NCBI RefSeq assembly: GCF_023242315.1
Contig: NZ_JALLIY010000007.1
Span: 272,999 to 336,998 of the forward strand
Origin: Pseudomonas sp. MWU13-2105
GTDB lineage: Bacteria; Pseudomonadota; Gammaproteobacteria; Pseudomonadales; Pseudomonadaceae
Direction of reading: 5' to 3'
DNA: 64,000 bases
A program made the position numbers and the translations under genes. The notes below the pieces were generated by a model that searched no databases, was not told where the DNA came from, and saw nothing but the letters and a program-made list of their open reading frames with translations. Below, piece after piece: positions 61,760 to 64,000 of the stretch. How positions within the stretch are numbered: the stretch's first letter is position 1; the number at the start of each line of letters is the position of its first letter.

Positions 61760-63424
61760 TTACATGTTCGGGTAAGTCGGGCCGCCGGCGCCTTCCGGGG
61801 TGACCCAGGTGATGTTCTGCGAAGGGTCCTTGATGTCGCAGGTCTTGCAGTGCACGCAGTTCTGGGCGTTGATCTGGAAACGCTTGGCGCCGTCTTCCTG
61901 GGTGATGACTTCATACACCCCGGCCGGGCAGTAACGCTGTGCCGGCTCATCATAGAGCGGCAGGTTCTTGCCGATCGGGATGCTCGGGTCTTTCAGCTTC
62001 AGGTGGCAGGGCTGCTCTTCTTCATGGTTGGTACCGGAGATGAACACCGAGCTGAGCTTGTCGAAGCTGAGCTTGCCGTCCGGTTTCGGGTAGTCGATCT
62101 TCTGGCAGTCGGCCGCCAGCTTCAGGCAGGCATAGTCCGGCTTGGTGTCATGCAGGGTAAACGGCAGCTTGCCGCCGAAGATGTTCTGGTCGAGCCAGTT
62201 GAAGCCGGCACCGACGATCGGGCCGAACTTGTGCATCGCCGGGCCGAAGTTACGGCTGGCAAACAGTTCTTCGTACAACCAGCTCGATTTGAACGACTCG
62301 ACATAGCTGTTCAGCTCATCGCCACCTTCGGCGCCGGCCAGCAGCTTCGCGGCCACGGCTTCGGCGGCGAGCATGCCGGACTTCATCGCGGTATGGCTGC
62401 CCTTGATCTTGGCGAAGTTCAGGGTGCCGAGGTCGCAACCGATCAGCGCGCCGCCCTTGAACACCATCTTCGGCAGCGAGTTCAGGCCGCCCTTGCAGAT
62501 CGCGCGGGCACCGTAGCTGATGCGCTTGCCGCCTTCCAGGTACTGCTTGAGTACCGGGTGGTGCTTGAGGCGCTGGAACTCGTCGAACGGCGAGAGGAAG
62601 GTGTTGCTGTAGGACAGGTCGACGATCAGGCCGACCACCACCTGGTGGTTTTCCAGGTGATAGAGGAACGAGCCACCGGTGTTCTCGGCGCTCATGATGT
62701 CCAGCGGCCAGCCGGCGGTGTGCACCACCAGGCCTGGCTCGTGCTTGGCCGGATCGATTTCCCAGATTTCCTTGAGGCCGATGCCGTAGTGCTGGGCATC
62801 GGCGTCGCTGTCGAGCTTGAAACGCGAAATCAGTTGCTTGCCGATATGTCCACGGCAGCCTTCGGCGAACAGCGTGTACTTGCCGCGCAGTTCCATGCCG
62901 GGGGTGTACAGGCCGTCTTTCGGATGGCCTTCGCGGTCGACGCCGAGGTCGCCGGTGATGATCCCGCGAACCACGCCGTTCTCGTCGAACAGCGCTTCCT
63001 GGGCAGCGAAGCCCGGGTAGATTTCCACGCCGAGGTTCTCGGCCTGCTGGGCCAGCCAGCGGCACAGGTTGCCCAGGGAGATGATGTAGTTGCCTTCGTT
63101 GTGCATGGTCTTGGGCACAAAGAAGTCCGGAACCTTGGTCGAGGTCTCGTTGCTGCGCAGGACATAGATGTCGTCACGCTTGACCGGGGTATTGAGCGGC
63201 GCGCCGAGTTCCTTCCAGTCCGGGAACAGCTCGTTCAGGGCCCGTGGCTCGAACACTGCGCCGGAAAGGATATGGGCACCGACCTCGGAACCTTTCTCCA
63301 CGACGCAGACGCTGATTTCCTGACCCGCTTCGGCCGCTTTCTGTTTCAGCCGGCAAGCGGCGGACAGGCCTGCGGGGCCGGCACCGACGATGACCACGTC
63401 GAATTCCATGTATTCGCGTTCCAC
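61760..63424 (-). CDS. etfD: Electron transfer flavoprotein-ubiquinone oxidoreductase
   Basis: 554 aa. The GTG at 63424, preceded by AGGAGAG, gives the N-terminus known in pseudomonads (EREYMEFDVVIVGAGPAGL). FAD motif GAGPAGLSAACRL at the start, membrane-associated ubiquinone-binding region in the middle (GIGLKEIWEIDPAKHEPG, GCDLGTLNFAKIKGSHTAMKSG) and a C-terminal 4Fe-4S motif (NCVHCKTCDIKDPSQNITW). It passes electrons from fatty-acid and amino-acid dehydrogenases, via ETF, to ubiquinone. Divergent from etfB with a shared 564-bp region. Confidence 0.95.
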   Translation of the reverse strand: MEREYMEFDVVIVGAGPAGLSAACRLKQKAAEAGQEISVCVVEKGSEVGAHILSGAVFEPRALNELFPDWKELGAPLNTPVKRDDIYVLRSNETSTKVPDFFVPKTMHNEGNYIISLGNLCRWLAQQAENLGVEIYPGFAAQEALFDENGVVRGIITGDLGVDREGHPKDGLYTPGMELRGKYTLFAEGCRGHIGKQLISRFKLDSDADAQHYGIGLKEIWEIDPAKHEPGLVVHTAGWPLDIMSAENTGGSFLYHLENHQVVVGLIVDLSYSNTFLSPFDEFQRLKHHPVLKQYLEGGKRISYGARAICKGGLNSLPKMVFKGGALIGCDLGTLNFAKIKGSHTAMKSGMLAAEAVAAKLLAGAEGGDELNSYVESFKSSWLYEELFASRNFGPAMHKFGPIVGAGFNWLDQNIFGGKLPFTLHDTKPDYACLKLAADCQKIDYPKPDGKLSFDKLSSVFISGTNHEEEQPCHLKLKDPSIPIGKNLPLYDEPAQRYCPAGVYEVITQEDGAKRFQINAQNCVHCKTCDIKDPSQNITWVTPEGAGGPTYPNM

Positions 63425-63580
63425 AGACTCTCTCCTACTCAAGGCTCAACAGTTTTTTTCTAATTGGAGGTTTGGTGCCCCTCGCCAGTATTCCTGCACC
63501 ACGTCGGGAAGAGGATCACGGATGAGACATCTTTCTCTCTAGGCGGCGCATTATATCTACACCACTACCAGCGTCCAATA

Positions 63581-63594
63581 CAAACGTTTGTTTG
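63581..63594. promoter_or_regulatory. PsrA-like operator
   Basis: CAAACGTTTGTTTG fits the published PsrA pattern (C/G)AAAC-N2-4-GTTT(G/C), as CAAAC-GTTT-GTTTG, and includes the perfect dyad ACAAACGTTTGT. PsrA is the fatty-acid-responsive TetR regulator of Pseudomonas beta-oxidation genes; etf genes are logical targets. Confidence 0.5.
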
Positions 63595-63654
63595 AATTCG
63601 CTGCAGGCTAGATAAATCAAAGAAGCGCGGCTTATGACTGGCCATTTTGCCGTA

Positions 63655-63680
63655 TTGACCGGAATGGGCGTTCCGGTCAA
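63655..63680. repeat. Perfect 10-bp inverted repeat upstream of etfB
   Basis: TTGACCGGAA-TGGGCG-TTCCGGTCAA. The pairing extends outward to CCGTA / TACGG with a 2-nt bulge, so about 15 bp can pair. No T-run on either side. Operator, RNA structure or both. Confidence 0.7.
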
Positions 63681-63988
63681 GATACGGGCGGTTTCGCGCT
63701 CGCCGTAAGCTGAATCAAGGATTCAGGAGCCCCTCTAAAGACAGGGCGAAGGCAGTGGAAAGTACAGCGGCATGCCGTTCTGGCGCGGAGTTTACACGCC
63801 TTGACGGTCCATGACTGCCCAGTCACGTCCGACGGACGGTATAGGGTGGTCGGCGGCGGTGCTTTCGCTTCAAATGCCGGCGTTTTTGGAGGTGCCCTTG
63901 TGCTTCTTATGGAGTCGTGCGCCGTTGAGCATCAACCGCCAGGTCAGTCCTGGCGATTTCCTTTTCACCGGAGAGTAACGAGGAATCC

Positions 63989-64000
63989 ATGAAGGTTCTT
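63989..64000 (+). CDS. etfB: Electron transfer flavoprotein beta subunit, first codons only
   Basis: ATG AAG GTT CTT (MKVL) with AGGA 4 nt upstream at the window edge. It is the start expected for EtfB (MKVLVAVKRV) and stands divergent from etfD, the usual Pseudomonas order etfD / etfB-etfA. Only four codons are visible, so the call rests on context. Confidence 0.75.

Larger units (their letters stand above)
63425..63988. promoter_or_regulatory. Divergent etfD / etfB control region
   Basis: 564 bp. It holds a PsrA-like operator (63581-63594), a long inverted repeat (63655-63680) and the etfB ribosome-binding site AGGA at 63981. The ORF at 63801-63992 overlaps the etfB start in another frame and lacks coding character. 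I see nothing else in 63690-63960. Confidence 0.6.

Noticed and set aside
63801..63992. 63-aa ORF before etfB
   Set aside because: Overlaps the etfB start in another frame, no ribosome-binding site, no recognisable protein.

Overview
The window reads as chromosome of a Pseudomonas of the fluorescens group. The evidence is high GC, very dense coding, a complete aerobic nicotinate (nic) catabolic cluster and an assimilatory nitrate (nas/nir) locus in Pseudomonas arrangement. The divergent etfD / etfBA pair and many REP/REPIN-type intergenic palindromes (gtggcgagcgggcttgcccgc) point the same way. No tRNA, rRNA, CRISPR array, integrase or insertion sequence was recognised.

Layout. 1-1304 (minus): the start of a chaperone-usher fimbrial operon (major pilin, then a PapD-type chaperone cut by the window edge). 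1556-27246: a large accessory locus. A minus-strand giant Rhs/TcC-like protein faces a plus-strand run of five paralogous proteins (one split by a 10-G tract), a 611-aa beta-rich protein inserted in the run, a small secreted crystallin-like protein and a second giant Rhs protein. I read the shared N-terminal domain of the five paralogues as TULIP / P47-like, related to the OrfX/P47 proteins of botulinum and other insecticidal toxin clusters; this is an inference from sequence pattern only. Two copies of a roughly 70-bp element with a perfect CTAGCAG-TT-CTGCTAG dyad sit at the two likely transcription starts of this locus. Together these suggest a P47-like/Rhs toxin delivery locus, and it is the most interesting part of the window. 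27394-31296: an Rhs core remnant, a small hypothetical gene, a secreted metzincin protease, a response regulator and a LuxR-type HTH protein preceded by a perfect lux-box-like dyad.

31735-45303: the nic cluster. nicAB (nicotinate to 6-hydroxynicotinate) and nicC (to 2,5-dihydroxypyridine) lead to nicX (ring opening), then nicD, nicF and nicE (to fumarate). nicT is the transporter, and nicR and nicS are the regulators. A periplasmic nucleoside hydrolase stands at the end of the nicCDEFT operon, where a porin gene (nicP) is known in P. putida. Candidate NicR and NicS operators are visible.

45522-48372: an alcohol dehydrogenase, an AraC regulator and cobA (siroheme). 48393-61506: a PP2C-kinase fusion, nasA, nasT, nasS, a fused assimilatory nitrate reductase and nirBD. 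nasA, the nitrate reductase and nirB each have a -24/-12 sigma-54 promoter followed by a leader terminator, the signature of NasS/NasT antitermination. 61760-64000: etfD, divergent from the first codons of etfB, with a PsrA-like operator between them.

Most start codons were moved inward from the longest possible ORF on the basis of ribosome-binding sites, paralogue alignment or known family N-termini.
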